From Entoloma clypeatum (taxonomy: Eukaryota; Basidiomycota; Agaricomycetes; Agaricales; Entolomataceae): 64,000 bases of DNA. The notes under the pieces are model-generated. The model saw nothing but the letters and a program-made list of their open reading frames with translations, was not told where the DNA came from and made no database searches. Position 1 is the first letter of the stretch. Each line of letters begins with the position of its first letter. The stretch spans positions 3,782,001 to 3,846,000 of the forward strand of contig OY751488.1 in NCBI GenBank assembly GCA_963565915.1, in the 5' to 3' direction. A program made the position numbers and the translations under genes. Shown here piece after piece: positions 1 to 14,629 of the stretch.

Positions 1-3000
1 TCCTCCATTGGCCAAAGAGCTTTTCAATGCCGCTTTCCTGTCGTGTTGGAGTGAACTCTACGATCAATATCAAGTTAGGGTGCTTTTCGTCGCCTTGACT
101 TATAACATGCTCATCTTTTTATCTTTTTAATAGGAAGATCTTGTACGATCCATCGAGTTCGCAATCACATCGACAACGGCGCCGGCAGACCTCATCCATC
201 GTCTGCTAAATCTTGCTGAATTCATGGAGCATGAGGAGAAACCCCTTCCAATCGAACATCGGACTTTGGGTGAATATGCCATGAAGTACATGGCGTACGC
301 CAAGGCCTTGCACTACAAGGAACTCGAATTTTTCGCCGAGGCTGCTCCCCCAGTAATAGAGTCGCTCATCTCAATTAACACCCGGCTTCAACAGCATGAT
401 GCTGCATGGGGCACACTTTTGACGGCGCGCGAGCAGTACGATGTCAAAAAGCAGGAGGCATGGTATGAACGTCTAGGACGCTGGCAGGAAGCGCTGGCGG
501 TCTATGAACGAAGAAGCGAGGTTGAGCCCAACGACCTTGGGACCCAAATGGGACGAATGAAGTGTTTACACGCTCTTGGTGAATGGGATCATCTAGCTGT
601 TCTTGTCGGGCAGACGTGGTCGACAGCTGGTCATGACCTTCGACGTGATATTGCTCCGATGGCGACGGCGGCTGCATGGTCACTCCATGAGTGGGATGCC
701 ATGGACGATTACCTGACGACGATGAAAGCCGACTCACCTGATCGTGCATTCTACCGAGCGATCCTATCTGTACATCGGAACCAGTTCCCGAAGGCCTTGG
801 TCGACATCGCAAAAGCGCGCGATTTACTGGACCCCGAATTGAGCTCATTTGTTGGAGAGGGCTATGGTCGTTCATATAAGTACGTTGCTTTTACTTGGCA
901 TAATGGGTCTGACTGATTCCGATGGTTTAGTGTCATGGTTAGAGCTCAAATGCTGTCGGAATTAGAGGAAATCATCGCCTTCAAACAGTACGCTGACCAG
1001 CCCGAGCGACAGAAAAATATGAGAAGGACTTGGATGAAACGGTATGCAATATTTTTCCCCCTTATTATGTTGATTAACTCTATTCACAGTCTGCAAGGTT
1101 GCCAACCTGATGTAGAAGTATGGCAGCGCATTCTACAGGTCAGGGCATTGGTACTCGACCCAGAAGACGATCCTGTGATGTGGATCAAGTTTTCAAACTT
1201 GTGTCGCAAGAATGACCGAATGGCGTTGGCTGATAAAACCATCAACTCCCTTTTGTCGCCAGAACGAGTGCGTAATTAATTGAGGTTGTGGAGCCAGATT
1301 GATGATTAAATCTGGTCAGCGTCTCCACGACCAACACCCCCACACCAAGGCCCCTCCCAATGTCGTCTATGCACACCTGAAATTCATGTGGGCGAATGGC
1401 GCTAAGGAAGAGAGTCTTCGCTTTATCCGCCAATTTTCCGCGAGTCTTTCTAGGGATCTGCAGGCTGAATCCGGTGAAAACCCATCGCATCCTGGCGTCC
1501 CGAAGCAGAAATTGACAGAGCTGTCAAGACTTCTTGCTCGGTGTCATTTCAAAACGGGTGAATGGCAGGTTGCACTTGCAGATAACTGGGGAGCAGTGAG
1601 TGTCTTCACAAGCCCTTTGAACCCATCTCAAAAACCGTGGTAGCGGAACGTGGAAGATATCTTGAATTCCTATTATCTTGCGACACATTTTGATCCCACA
1701 TGGTACAAAGCATGGCATACTTGGGCCCTTGCAAATTCCGAAGTTATTGGATATATGGAGAGCCAAAACGTGAACCGCACGACCGATGGTCCTCGAAGTG
1801 GGCTTGTTGCACATGTGATACAAGCCGTGGATGGTGAGGATCCCAGTTTTTCCTGTTGTCTCAAGAAGTCTCATCTTTCAACCAGGTTTTTTCCGTTCCA
1901 TAGCCTTGCGGAATGAGCAAGCATTACAAGACACACTTCGTTTGCTGACTCTTTGGTTCAAGTATGGTTCAGACGATGAAGTCAGCCATACAATAGGAAG
2001 CGGATTCTCCACAGTTGAGGTAGATACGTGGCTCGTGGTAATACCTCAGGTGACAAAACTGTTCATCCGCTTCTGTTCATCCCTAATGCCCTCTGAAGAT
2101 CATCGCCCGGATTCAAACGCCTCACAAGAACATTAAACGCAATATAAGCGATCTGCTGGCTGATGTCGGCAAACACCACCCTCAAGCACTCATCTACCCT
2201 CTGACCGTGGCATCCAAATCCTCGAGCAAAATTCGTCAGAGTGCTGCTCTCGCAATCATGGATCGAATGCGAGAACATAGTCAAGCAATCGTCAGCCAGG
2301 TACTGCTGTTCTTGCCGAAATGCAGACCTAGAAATACTAACTTCCTCTTAGGCTTTGTTAGTTAGCAAAGAACTTATTCGCGTTGCGATTCTATGGCATG
2401 AACTTTGGCATGAAGGTCTAGAGGAGGCCTCACGACATTTCTTTACGGAGAAGAACCCGGAGGGAATGATACAAGCTCTTGAGCCATTACACGACCTGCT
2501 CGATAAAGTATATTCTTCCTACTTTCTTTGCCGATCCCATCTTACAACCATTCGCAGGGACCTACGACAGCGCGCGAAACCTCATTCTATCAAGTTTTCG
2601 GCAGAGAGTTGCATGAAGCTCGTGAAGCATGTCGTAGGTGGCGTACACATGGCGATACGAGTGAGTTAGATAAGGCTTGGGATATATACTACGGCGTAAG
2701 TTGCATTCCCCCGTATCTCTATCCCGAGCGTGCAAATAACTTCGGTCAAAAGGTATTCAAAAAAGTAGAGAAACAGTTGCCCCAACTGACCACACTGGAT
2801 CTGCAATACGTCTCTCCTAGTCTATTGAAGGCCAAGTCCCTCGAGCTCGCAGTGCCGGGTGAGTACCTTCAATGTGCGAATCTGGAGTTTGATCAAAACA
2901 ACGCCATGTAGGAACTTATCAGAGCGGGCGGCCTGTAGTTACGATCGCGAGCTTTGCCACTAAGCTCACTGTCATCGCATCCAAGCAAAGGCCACGTCGT

Positions 3001-4433
3001 TTATCACTTAAAGGTAGTGATGGCAGGGATTATCAATACGTCTTGAAGGGTGAACATGGTCGAAGGTTTTATTGGTTGTAGATGCTCATGTTCGTTTTCA
3101 GGTCATGAAGATCTTCGCCAGGATGAAAGGGTCATGCAATTGTTTAGTCTTGTTAACACTTTGCTTGCTGTCGACACCGACAGCTTCAAACGCCGTCTTC
3201 ACATCCAACGGTACCCTGTTATCCCACTGGCCCCCAACGCAGGTCTTCTTGGCTGGGTACAAGGCAGCGACACCCTGCACGTACTGATCCGGGATTATCG
3301 AGACTCGAGGAAGGTCCTCTTAAATATTGAGTATCGCTTGATGCTACAAGTAAGTCATGTATATTTGGAATGATCATCGCACTAATGCAATTTTAGATGG
3401 CACCCGACTACGAGAATCTGACACTGCTACAGAAAATAGAGGTTTTCGAATATGCGCTGGAAAATACAACAGGTCAAGATCTCTACAGAGTCCTTTGGTT
3501 GAAAAGCATGAACTCGGAACATTGGCTGGAACGCCGCGCGACCTATACGCGGTCTCTGGCCGTAAATAGCATGGTTGGGCACATACTCGGACTTGGCGAC
3601 CGTCATCCTTCCAATCTTTTGCTCGAGCGCAGCACAGGGAAAGTGGTCCACATCGACTTTGGTGATTGCTTTGAAGTTGCCATGCATCGCGAGAAATTTC
3701 CGGAAAAGGTTCCATTCCGGTTAACCAGAATGCTGACACATGCAATGGAGGTAAGAATCCTTCTTTCCCTTGCTTCCACCTCACAACGTACTCTACTTCA
3801 GGTCAGTGGCATTGAGGGTAGCTTCAGACGAACTTGTGAAATCACCATGCATGTGCTGCGCGCCAACAAAGAGTCACTCATGGCGGTTTTGGAGGCTTTC
3901 GTCTATGACCCGTTGATCAACTGGAGGCTCATGCAAGCAGACGCAGAAACTCGGAGAACAGAAGGTCAATGAACAACCCGCGAGTTCGAGCTGCAATTGA
4001 TTTTCTTCATTCAGACCCTGATGCTGATCGTGTGATGGACCCGACGAGAGTTCCAGATCATCCTCAGCCCCCGATGCGGAAACTCAAGGCTGACGAGAAT
4101 GATATATTCAATGGTATGTCCTCCTTCCTGCGTTATCAAATTGTCTGCTCATATACCATTCAACCAAACCAGAAGCAGGGAACCAGCCCGGTGCCCAGGA
4201 AGTGCGGAACGAGCGTGCTCTTTTCGTGTATAATCGTGTTCAGCACAAGTTGACTGGTAAGTTCTTTGAGGACTTTATAGAAGTCCGAACTGATTTCAAT
4301 GGCTTAACAAGGCCGAGACTTCAATCCTGATGAAGCTCTTCCCGTTGACATTCAGGTGGAGCGATTGATTGACCAAGCGACTGCGTTTGAGAATCTTTGT
4401 CAGTGCTTCTCTGGTTGGTGTGCTTTTTGGTAA
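1..4433 (+). CDS. TOR: TOR kinase, C-terminal part (left copy, cut by window edge)
   Basis: This is the C-terminal half of target of rapamycin, the PI3K-like Ser/Thr kinase that controls growth. Reading in from the window edge it shows the end of the HEAT region, FAT repeats (about 150-2300), the FRB domain (about 2395-2800), the kinase domain with [22 protein letters not shown] and HIDFGD (about 3090-3960), and a FATC tail ending in the family's terminal Trp, followed by TAA at 4431-4433. Exons are split by short introns. It matches 10197-14629 exactly wherever I compared, introns included, and every ORF in both strands is the same. The sequence stops at the N gap 144 bases after the stop codon. 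The missing N-terminal half would lie to the left of the window if the copy is real. Because identity is complete and a gap abuts it, an assembly duplicate is more likely than a true second gene. Confidence 0.9.
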
Positions 4434-4577
4434 ATTTCCTGGACATTCTTATGAATATACCATCGAGTTGTACCTTTCTGTATTATCTTACCGCCCAGAT
4501 GAGAAGTCGGATAGCAAGCCATCCTGGCTCTTCGTTCTTAAAACGTGCTCAATAGCATAACTAACCTCATGATTCCA
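1..4577 (+). repeat. Direct repeat identical to 10197..14773
   Basis: Every ORF in this block on both strands recurs at +10196 with identical translation, and the nucleotide lines I compared match base for base, including introns and 3' flank. The match ends at the last base before the N gap. Confidence 0.95.
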
Positions 4578-4777
4578 NNNNNNNNNNNNNNNNNNNNNNN
4601 NNNNNNNNNNNNNNNNNNNNNNNNNNNNNNNNNNNNNNNNNNNNNNNNNNNNNNNNNNNNNNNNNNNNNNNNNNNNNNNNNNNNNNNNNNNNNNNNNNNN
4701 NNNNNNNNNNNNNNNNNNNNNNNNNNNNNNNNNNNNNNNNNNNNNNNNNNNNNNNNNNNNNNNNNNNNNNNNNNNNN
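4578..4777. other. Assembly gap of 200 N
   Basis: A run of exactly 200 N. It begins at the base where the left TOR copy would continue into the 3' flank present at 14774. A round number suggests a scaffolding placeholder of unknown true length. Confidence 0.99.
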
Positions 4778-5937
4778 AGGACAGATAAGCATGTCATGCG
4801 AGACGAGACGACATGGCACAGACGCTTCGATCCATATGGTTGACGTGCGGAGCGGTCTGTATACCCCAGGGCCGTTACATGAGCCGGTTCCGAGCGGAAA
4901 AAAGTGCGTGTAGAACGTCGGACGACGAGTTGCTTGAAGCTCATGATCCGCAAAACTCGCGTCGCATCGTGCCCTAGATTTCCACCCGTTTCCACAGGCC
5001 CGAAGCTATAAGTGCTCAACGCTTTCGAGGGAGCTCGGGTTGTCTGAATATGAAGTGAAAATCGTTAGCAAGAATCTCATCGGGTTTATGACCCACACAC
5101 CCGGAGGAAACCAGCATATGGAAGGCAAATATATAAGTATACAGTGAGGAACGCACACGAAAAATATGCTTGGCACCAAATCTAATCCCGATGTGTCACG
5201 TTGTAATCCGCAACTGGATATCAATTAAGGGTAACGACGCTAGGGTCGGGGCCATCCCTGGCCATCCATCCAAAACGACACGCCAATTTGTGCAGAACCG
5301 ACTGGTCAGTGGTAATGCAGAATTCCTAGAGAATGAAATACTCGAAATTGATATGGTGCGGGACGGCTTGTTTACTTCCGAGTCCCGACTTTGAACTACG
5401 AGCCCCGCTCCGGCAGCGTCGCGGTGGACAGAAGGCCTAAGTGCGCCTTCTCCGCTGTTATGGCACGGATGATTTGTCCATTCCGAACCAGCACATCTGG
5501 CATCCATATATCAAGATCTATATGTCACAATCGGTCTCTGTCAGTGCGATGATGCACTCGGAGGACCCGGTTTCTACCTGCAGTCAAAGTCATACTGGCC
5601 TCCAGCGTAAAGTCACGGTCCAACCTGGGTCCACTGGCTGCAGATTGGCCCCAGGAAGGCGGAAAGTGTCGGCAATTGGCCAGTCCATGTAGCTCAGGGC
5701 AGACGGAAGTCCCTGAGAATATGACTCCTGGTGTGTTTTTCCTGTATGGGTTGGTCGTGGATATGACTCAAGTCGTACTAGTACTACATAGATGTATGTA
5801 AGAGTCATACTTCAAGTTGGAAGGCATGGTTCTAGCGAGACGCTGAAGCCTTGGAAACTAAACAGGAGCAAACTTACTCAAGCAATTGGGATCGGAACGT
5901 CGTGTTGACATCAAGTCGCGTCCGTGTTTGCCTGATC
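4778..5937. other. Intergenic stretch upstream of TOR
   Basis: I see no recognisable gene here. Several ORFs of 70-100 codons exist on both strands but overlap one another and match nothing I know. The last few hundred bases should hold the TOR promoter; no clear TATA box or other defined motif stands out. Confidence 0.5.
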
Positions 5938-8900
5938 ATGGCATCCAACGCGCAGCCAGCCCAGGTTGATCAGATATTTCAGAGCCTAAAGAACAAGAAT
6001 GCCGAAGTCAGGCTCCAGGCTGCTCAAGAGCTCCAGCGCTATGCAAGTCTTTCTTGGTAGATCGAACATACTTTTAATCCGTCCTTCTAGCTGTCGACAA
6101 CTGTCGCAGAGATGTCTTCGGATGCCGCAGCGAAGTTATGGGACGACAACATCAATCGAAGGTTATTTGAGCTGACACATAGTCAGAATACGGCGGAAGC
6201 CTTTGGTGGCCTTGTAGCGATCAGTATGTGGTCTGTCGCTCAGTTTTTCCTCAACTCGGCCTCATCCGACAACAGGCCATCTCCTTGCTATTGAGGGAGA
6301 GGAGAATATCGATCCAAAACGGAATCTCTTGCGGTTTTGGAACTATGTTAAATACCTCCTTCCACATCACGACGTCAACCTTATGCTGGCGGCGTCCAAG
6401 ACTCTTGGACAGATTGCGGTTATTGGAGGGGCCGCCTTTGGAGAGAGGTTCATGGATAAAGAAGTTCCTGCCGCAATAGAAATGATGCAACCTGACAAGC
6501 AAGAGGCGCCGAGATACGCTGGCGTATTGATCCTCAAGGAGCTCGCTCGAAACAGTCAAACATATTTTCACTCCCATATCGCCTTCGTCTTCGAAAATAT
6601 TCTCGTTCCGCTGCGTGACCAGCGTGTAATAGTGAGAGAGGGAGCTGCGGAGCTGCTGGCAGCGTGCCTTGAGATCGTTACCACGAGGGAGCGCCAGAGT
6701 CGTAGCCCTTACTTGTTCAAGATTTTGCAGGATGCGCAGATGGGTCTGAAGCAGACTCAGCCAGAGGTGATTCATGGATCCCTTCTGACCTATCGAGAAT
6801 TGTTGCTTCATGCAGGCATGGTACGAGATTTGTCCAACTCTTTTCTTCAGTTTGGGCACTCATCACTATAATAGTTTATGAAAGAGACATTCCTTGATAC
6901 TGCAGAACAAATTCTCCGCTTCAAATCTCACCGAGAGCTTGTCGTTCGCAAAATGGTCATCACGATGATCCCTTCACTTGCCGCTTATGATACGCAGACA
7001 TTTACCGAGCACTTCTTGCACAAGGCTATGGGCCATCTATTGACCCAACTCGAGAAACCTGCGGAGCGATCATTCGGTTCGGATTTCAGTCTATGCCCAT
7101 CGAGCCATACTCCTTATGCCTTCATTCGTAGCATTCATTGCAATCGGGCATACCGCCACAGCTGTTGGAAGTGACATGAAACCTTTCTTAGACTCGATCA
7201 TGATGCAAATTAAGCAAGGGCTGCAAAGCAGAGGGTAAGATCTCCCCCAATGAGGTATCATTCCATTCATCTTGTACCTAGACGAAAGAACGCACCTTCT
7301 GAAGAACCTATATTCCAATGTATTGGCATGCTCGCAGCAGCTGTTGGGCCCAACCTCACGAAATTACTCCATGACCAGCTTGATCTCATGCTAGCATGTG
7401 GGCTCAGCGAGTCTTTGCGACAAGCCCTTACCGCAATCGCAAGACATATACCTCCTTTGCTTCGGACTATACAAGGTACTGTCAAATCCCGTCATCTTTT
7501 GTGTTTTAACGCTTATCGCTATTAGACCGGCTTTTGGATCTACTCTCCAACATATTGAGTGGTCAGCCTTATAAGCCACTCGGAGCTCCTACGACATTGG
7601 GGCGGACGGAAATGGCCACCCTCACTCGAGATCTAAATCCTACTCAGGTTCGTTGCGTTTCGGAATTATGGTCGTCTGGCTTTTTCATGCGAGGAAATGT
7701 ATAATAGGTAACCACGAACGAAAAGAATCCTGAACTCATTACTCTGGCTCTTAACACGCTGGGGTCATTTGATTTTACAAGTATGTATGTCACCTTTTTC
7801 CATTTCCCGTACCCAATTTCTTTCTCTCAGGTCATGTTCTAAACGAATTTGTTCGCACTTGTGCCTTACCATATCTCGAGGACGACAACGCCGAGATCAG
7901 GAGAGAAGCAGCACTTACCTGCTGTTGTCTCTTCGTCCGTGACCCCATCTGCTATCAAGCGAGTAGTCATGCCATTGAAGTCATCAGCGATGTCCTCGAT
8001 AAACTCTTGACGGTCGGCATCGCCGATCCAGGTTTGTGTTTTCCTCTCGCAACCTAACATTAAGATCACCAACTCTATTAGATCCTACAATCCGTTCTAC
8101 TGTTTTGACATCTCTTCATGAACGTTTCGACAAACATCTCGCCCAAGCTGAGAATGTTCGATCTATCTTCATCGCACTCAATGATGAGGTGTTTGAAAAC
8201 AGAGTTGCTGCTGTGGCTTTGATTGGACGGCTTGGCAAACATAACCCAGCCTATGTCATGCCTTCCCTTCGGAAGGCCCTGATTCAGCTGTTGACTGAAT
8301 TGGAATATTCGACAGTCCTGTGAGGAGTCCTTCAATTAACATTCTTCCTGGCATCTCACATTTCCTGTAGGCGCAATCGGGAGGAATGTACTCAACTCTT
8401 GACCCGCCTCGTTAGCGCTACCCAGCGACTTATCAAACCATACGCTCTCCCTATGTTACGAATGCTCCTTCAAAAAGCCAACGACACCAATCCTACCGTC
8501 GCCGCAAATGTTCTCATGTGCCTCGGAGAATTAACTTGCGTGGCCGGCGAGGATGCGATGACCCATGTCCCCGATCTCATGCAGGTTATCATGTCACGCC
8601 TTGCGGACCCGTCCCTTATCAAGCGTGATGCTGCTCTTCATACTCTTGGTCAGGTCTGTTCAAGTACAGGATATGTCATCGCGCCTCTGGCAGATTACCC
8701 CCAACTCCTGGAACTGTTGGGCAGGATACTAAAGACGGAGACCTCACAGCCTGTGCGACGGGAAGTTGTCAAGGTACTTGGCATCATGGGTGCTCTGGAT
8801 CCTTATCGGCGAAAGGTGATTCGTCCTTTTCTTCTGATAGAAGTGGGCTGAGACACCATAACATAGCTTCGCTTTGAAGGCGAAGCAAGTGAGACTGCCT

Positions 8901-11900
8901 TGATCGCAGTAAATCAGGTTCCAATAAACCAACAAACTGGTCCTACCACGTCTGATGACTACTTCCAAAACGTTGTGATAACGGCCCTTTTGGCCATATT
9001 GAAGGATCAGTCTCTCAACGCTCACCATCCGACCGTAATTGAGGCCATTATGTCCATCTTCAAGACCCAGGGATTGAAATGCGTGTCGTTCCTCCCGCAG
9101 GTCCTGAACCTGATATTCTTACGACTTCTCATACTGATCTAGTATTGTAGATAATACCTGCATTTGCTGCTGTCGCCCGAGGATCGACCGCAAGGTTAGG
9201 ATTCTACCTGGAACAGCTCGCTATCCTTGTCGGAATCGTCAAACAACATGTCCGTAACTTTATGCCTGATATCTTCAGTCTAATCACTGAACTCTGGGAA
9301 AATGCAACTCTTCAATTGCCAATCGTTTCCTTGATCGAAGCTCTGGGCAAAGCGCTTGACTCAGAATTCAAACCATTCTTACCTACCATTCTTCCTTTGA
9401 TTCTCAAAGTTTTCGAGGGAGAACTGAATGACAAGAGGATGATGACACAGATGAAGATTTTCGATGCATTCCTAACTTTCGGCACGAATATCGAGGAATA
9501 CTTGCACCTCGTTATTCCGATTATTATCAAATCATACGAACGTCCTGAAGGCCCTGGAGCTACGCCTTTGCGGAAGAGGGCAATCCAGACTATCGAAGGC
9601 TTATCGCGACGCGTTAACTTTTCTGATCATGCTTCCCGCATTATCCATCCTTTGGTCCGCGTCTTGGAGTCGCAAAACAATGAGCTTCGTATGGCTGTGA
9701 TGGACACTCTATGTGCATTGGTGGTCCAACTCGGATCCGATTTTGCCATTTTCATCCCCACCATTAACAAGGTTTGTGCCACCATGATGATATTACTTAC
9801 CATGGGGCTGATTCATTTGATAGTGCATTCTTCGAAACCGGATCAATAATCATCCAAAATACGAGAATATGATCTCGAAACTCTTGAATGGTGAAAGATT
9901 GCCGCAAGAGGCTGGTGTCCTTGATACTCTGTAAGTCGTACCCAGTTCCGTTAGTATCTGCATTTACTCATTACTATAACTAGTATCAGTGAGAGTTCTA
10001 AAGCTCCGGAATTTTCCGCTCCTGCTGAGGCGAGTAAATTGGCCGTGAACCAACAACATCTCAAACAGGCATGGGATACTTCACAAGTTACCACGCGCGA
10101 CGATTGGGTAGGGTGGATGCATCGCCTCGGTGTTGAGTTCATGAAGGAATCACCATCGCATGCCCTCCGCGCGTGCATGAGTCTCGTCGACATTCATCCT
10201 CCATTGGCCAAAGAGCTTTTCAATGCCGCTTTCCTGTCGTGTTGGAGTGAACTCTACGATCAATATCAAGTTAGGGTGCTTTTCGTCGCCTTGACTTATA
10301 ACATGCTCATCTTTTTATCTTTTTAATAGGAAGATCTTGTACGATCCATCGAGTTCGCAATCACATCGACAACGGCGCCGGCAGACCTCATCCATCGTCT
10401 GCTAAATCTTGCTGAATTCATGGAGCATGAGGAGAAACCCCTTCCAATCGAACATCGGACTTTGGGTGAATATGCCATGAAGTACATGGCGTACGCCAAG
10501 GCCTTGCACTACAAGGAACTCGAATTTTTCGCCGAGGCTGCTCCCCCAGTAATAGAGTCGCTCATCTCAATTAACACCCGGCTTCAACAGCATGATGCTG
10601 CATGGGGCACACTTTTGACGGCGCGCGAGCAGTACGATGTCAAAAAGCAGGAGGCATGGTATGAACGTCTAGGACGCTGGCAGGAAGCGCTGGCGGTCTA
10701 TGAACGAAGAAGCGAGGTTGAGCCCAACGACCTTGGGACCCAAATGGGACGAATGAAGTGTTTACACGCTCTTGGTGAATGGGATCATCTAGCTGTTCTT
10801 GTCGGGCAGACGTGGTCGACAGCTGGTCATGACCTTCGACGTGATATTGCTCCGATGGCGACGGCGGCTGCATGGTCACTCCATGAGTGGGATGCCATGG
10901 ACGATTACCTGACGACGATGAAAGCCGACTCACCTGATCGTGCATTCTACCGAGCGATCCTATCTGTACATCGGAACCAGTTCCCGAAGGCCTTGGTCGA
11001 CATCGCAAAAGCGCGCGATTTACTGGACCCCGAATTGAGCTCATTTGTTGGAGAGGGCTATGGTCGTTCATATAAGTACGTTGCTTTTACTTGGCATAAT
11101 GGGTCTGACTGATTCCGATGGTTTAGTGTCATGGTTAGAGCTCAAATGCTGTCGGAATTAGAGGAAATCATCGCCTTCAAACAGTACGCTGACCAGCCCG
11201 AGCGACAGAAAAATATGAGAAGGACTTGGATGAAACGGTATGCAATATTTTTCCCCCTTATTATGTTGATTAACTCTATTCACAGTCTGCAAGGTTGCCA
11301 ACCTGATGTAGAAGTATGGCAGCGCATTCTACAGGTCAGGGCATTGGTACTCGACCCAGAAGACGATCCTGTGATGTGGATCAAGTTTTCAAACTTGTGT
11401 CGCAAGAATGACCGAATGGCGTTGGCTGATAAAACCATCAACTCCCTTTTGTCGCCAGAACGAGTGCGTAATTAATTGAGGTTGTGGAGCCAGATTGATG
11501 ATTAAATCTGGTCAGCGTCTCCACGACCAACACCCCCACACCAAGGCCCCTCCCAATGTCGTCTATGCACACCTGAAATTCATGTGGGCGAATGGCGCTA
11601 AGGAAGAGAGTCTTCGCTTTATCCGCCAATTTTCCGCGAGTCTTTCTAGGGATCTGCAGGCTGAATCCGGTGAAAACCCATCGCATCCTGGCGTCCCGAA
11701 GCAGAAATTGACAGAGCTGTCAAGACTTCTTGCTCGGTGTCATTTCAAAACGGGTGAATGGCAGGTTGCACTTGCAGATAACTGGGGAGCAGTGAGTGTC
11801 TTCACAAGCCCTTTGAACCCATCTCAAAAACCGTGGTAGCGGAACGTGGAAGATATCTTGAATTCCTATTATCTTGCGACACATTTTGATCCCACATGGT

Positions 11901-14629
11901 ACAAAGCATGGCATACTTGGGCCCTTGCAAATTCCGAAGTTATTGGATATATGGAGAGCCAAAACGTGAACCGCACGACCGATGGTCCTCGAAGTGGGCT
12001 TGTTGCACATGTGATACAAGCCGTGGATGGTGAGGATCCCAGTTTTTCCTGTTGTCTCAAGAAGTCTCATCTTTCAACCAGGTTTTTTCCGTTCCATAGC
12101 CTTGCGGAATGAGCAAGCATTACAAGACACACTTCGTTTGCTGACTCTTTGGTTCAAGTATGGTTCAGACGATGAAGTCAGCCATACAATAGGAAGCGGA
12201 TTCTCCACAGTTGAGGTAGATACGTGGCTCGTGGTAATACCTCAGGTGACAAAACTGTTCATCCGCTTCTGTTCATCCCTAATGCCCTCTGAAGATCATC
12301 GCCCGGATTCAAACGCCTCACAAGAACATTAAACGCAATATAAGCGATCTGCTGGCTGATGTCGGCAAACACCACCCTCAAGCACTCATCTACCCTCTGA
12401 CCGTGGCATCCAAATCCTCGAGCAAAATTCGTCAGAGTGCTGCTCTCGCAATCATGGATCGAATGCGAGAACATAGTCAAGCAATCGTCAGCCAGGTACT
12501 GCTGTTCTTGCCGAAATGCAGACCTAGAAATACTAACTTCCTCTTAGGCTTTGTTAGTTAGCAAAGAACTTATTCGCGTTGCGATTCTATGGCATGAACT
12601 TTGGCATGAAGGTCTAGAGGAGGCCTCACGACATTTCTTTACGGAGAAGAACCCGGAGGGAATGATACAAGCTCTTGAGCCATTACACGACCTGCTCGAT
12701 AAAGTATATTCTTCCTACTTTCTTTGCCGATCCCATCTTACAACCATTCGCAGGGACCTACGACAGCGCGCGAAACCTCATTCTATCAAGTTTTCGGCAG
12801 AGAGTTGCATGAAGCTCGTGAAGCATGTCGTAGGTGGCGTACACATGGCGATACGAGTGAGTTAGATAAGGCTTGGGATATATACTACGGCGTAAGTTGC
12901 ATTCCCCCGTATCTCTATCCCGAGCGTGCAAATAACTTCGGTCAAAAGGTATTCAAAAAAGTAGAGAAACAGTTGCCCCAACTGACCACACTGGATCTGC
13001 AATACGTCTCTCCTAGTCTATTGAAGGCCAAGTCCCTCGAGCTCGCAGTGCCGGGTGAGTACCTTCAATGTGCGAATCTGGAGTTTGATCAAAACAACGC
13101 CATGTAGGAACTTATCAGAGCGGGCGGCCTGTAGTTACGATCGCGAGCTTTGCCACTAAGCTCACTGTCATCGCATCCAAGCAAAGGCCACGTCGTTTAT
13201 CACTTAAAGGTAGTGATGGCAGGGATTATCAATACGTCTTGAAGGGTGAACATGGTCGAAGGTTTTATTGGTTGTAGATGCTCATGTTCGTTTTCAGGTC
13301 ATGAAGATCTTCGCCAGGATGAAAGGGTCATGCAATTGTTTAGTCTTGTTAACACTTTGCTTGCTGTCGACACCGACAGCTTCAAACGCCGTCTTCACAT
13401 CCAACGGTACCCTGTTATCCCACTGGCCCCCAACGCAGGTCTTCTTGGCTGGGTACAAGGCAGCGACACCCTGCACGTACTGATCCGGGATTATCGAGAC
13501 TCGAGGAAGGTCCTCTTAAATATTGAGTATCGCTTGATGCTACAAGTAAGTCATGTATATTTGGAATGATCATCGCACTAATGCAATTTTAGATGGCACC
13601 CGACTACGAGAATCTGACACTGCTACAGAAAATAGAGGTTTTCGAATATGCGCTGGAAAATACAACAGGTCAAGATCTCTACAGAGTCCTTTGGTTGAAA
13701 AGCATGAACTCGGAACATTGGCTGGAACGCCGCGCGACCTATACGCGGTCTCTGGCCGTAAATAGCATGGTTGGGCACATACTCGGACTTGGCGACCGTC
13801 ATCCTTCCAATCTTTTGCTCGAGCGCAGCACAGGGAAAGTGGTCCACATCGACTTTGGTGATTGCTTTGAAGTTGCCATGCATCGCGAGAAATTTCCGGA
13901 AAAGGTTCCATTCCGGTTAACCAGAATGCTGACACATGCAATGGAGGTAAGAATCCTTCTTTCCCTTGCTTCCACCTCACAACGTACTCTACTTCAGGTC
14001 AGTGGCATTGAGGGTAGCTTCAGACGAACTTGTGAAATCACCATGCATGTGCTGCGCGCCAACAAAGAGTCACTCATGGCGGTTTTGGAGGCTTTCGTCT
14101 ATGACCCGTTGATCAACTGGAGGCTCATGCAAGCAGACGCAGAAACTCGGAGAACAGAAGGTCAATGAACAACCCGCGAGTTCGAGCTGCAATTGATTTT
14201 CTTCATTCAGACCCTGATGCTGATCGTGTGATGGACCCGACGAGAGTTCCAGATCATCCTCAGCCCCCGATGCGGAAACTCAAGGCTGACGAGAATGATA
14301 TATTCAATGGTATGTCCTCCTTCCTGCGTTATCAAATTGTCTGCTCATATACCATTCAACCAAACCAGAAGCAGGGAACCAGCCCGGTGCCCAGGAAGTG
14401 CGGAACGAGCGTGCTCTTTTCGTGTATAATCGTGTTCAGCACAAGTTGACTGGTAAGTTCTTTGAGGACTTTATAGAAGTCCGAACTGATTTCAATGGCT
14501 TAACAAGGCCGAGACTTCAATCCTGATGAAGCTCTTCCCGTTGACATTCAGGTGGAGCGATTGATTGACCAAGCGACTGCGTTTGAGAATCTTTGTCAGT
14601 GCTTCTCTGGTTGGTGTGCTTTTTGGTAA
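5938..14629 (+). CDS. TOR: Target of rapamycin (TOR) Ser/Thr kinase, complete
   Basis: Full-length TOR, the catalytic subunit of TORC1/TORC2. The start is ATG at 5938 ([12 protein letters not shown]), the first Met before an amphipathic helix typical of the HEAT region. HEAT repeats run to about 9850, FAT to about 12500, then FRB, kinase and FATC, in many exons with roughly 50-nt introns. In the FRB the Ser equivalent to human Ser2035 (EEASR, codon 12626-12628), the Trp-Asp pair of AWDIYY (Trp codon 12874-12876) and the following Phe are kept, so binding of FKBP12-rapamycin is expected. The catalytic loop Asp (GDRHPSN, 13794-13796) and the DFG Asp (13851-13853) are present. FATC ends [11 protein letters not shown], then TAA. 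I see no break in the reading frame. Exon borders were inferred by eye; individual small exons could be off. Confidence 0.95.

Noticed and set aside
444..875. Minus-strand ORFs inside TOR, for example 444-875 and 10640-11071
   Set aside because: They are shadows of the TOR coding frame on the other strand.
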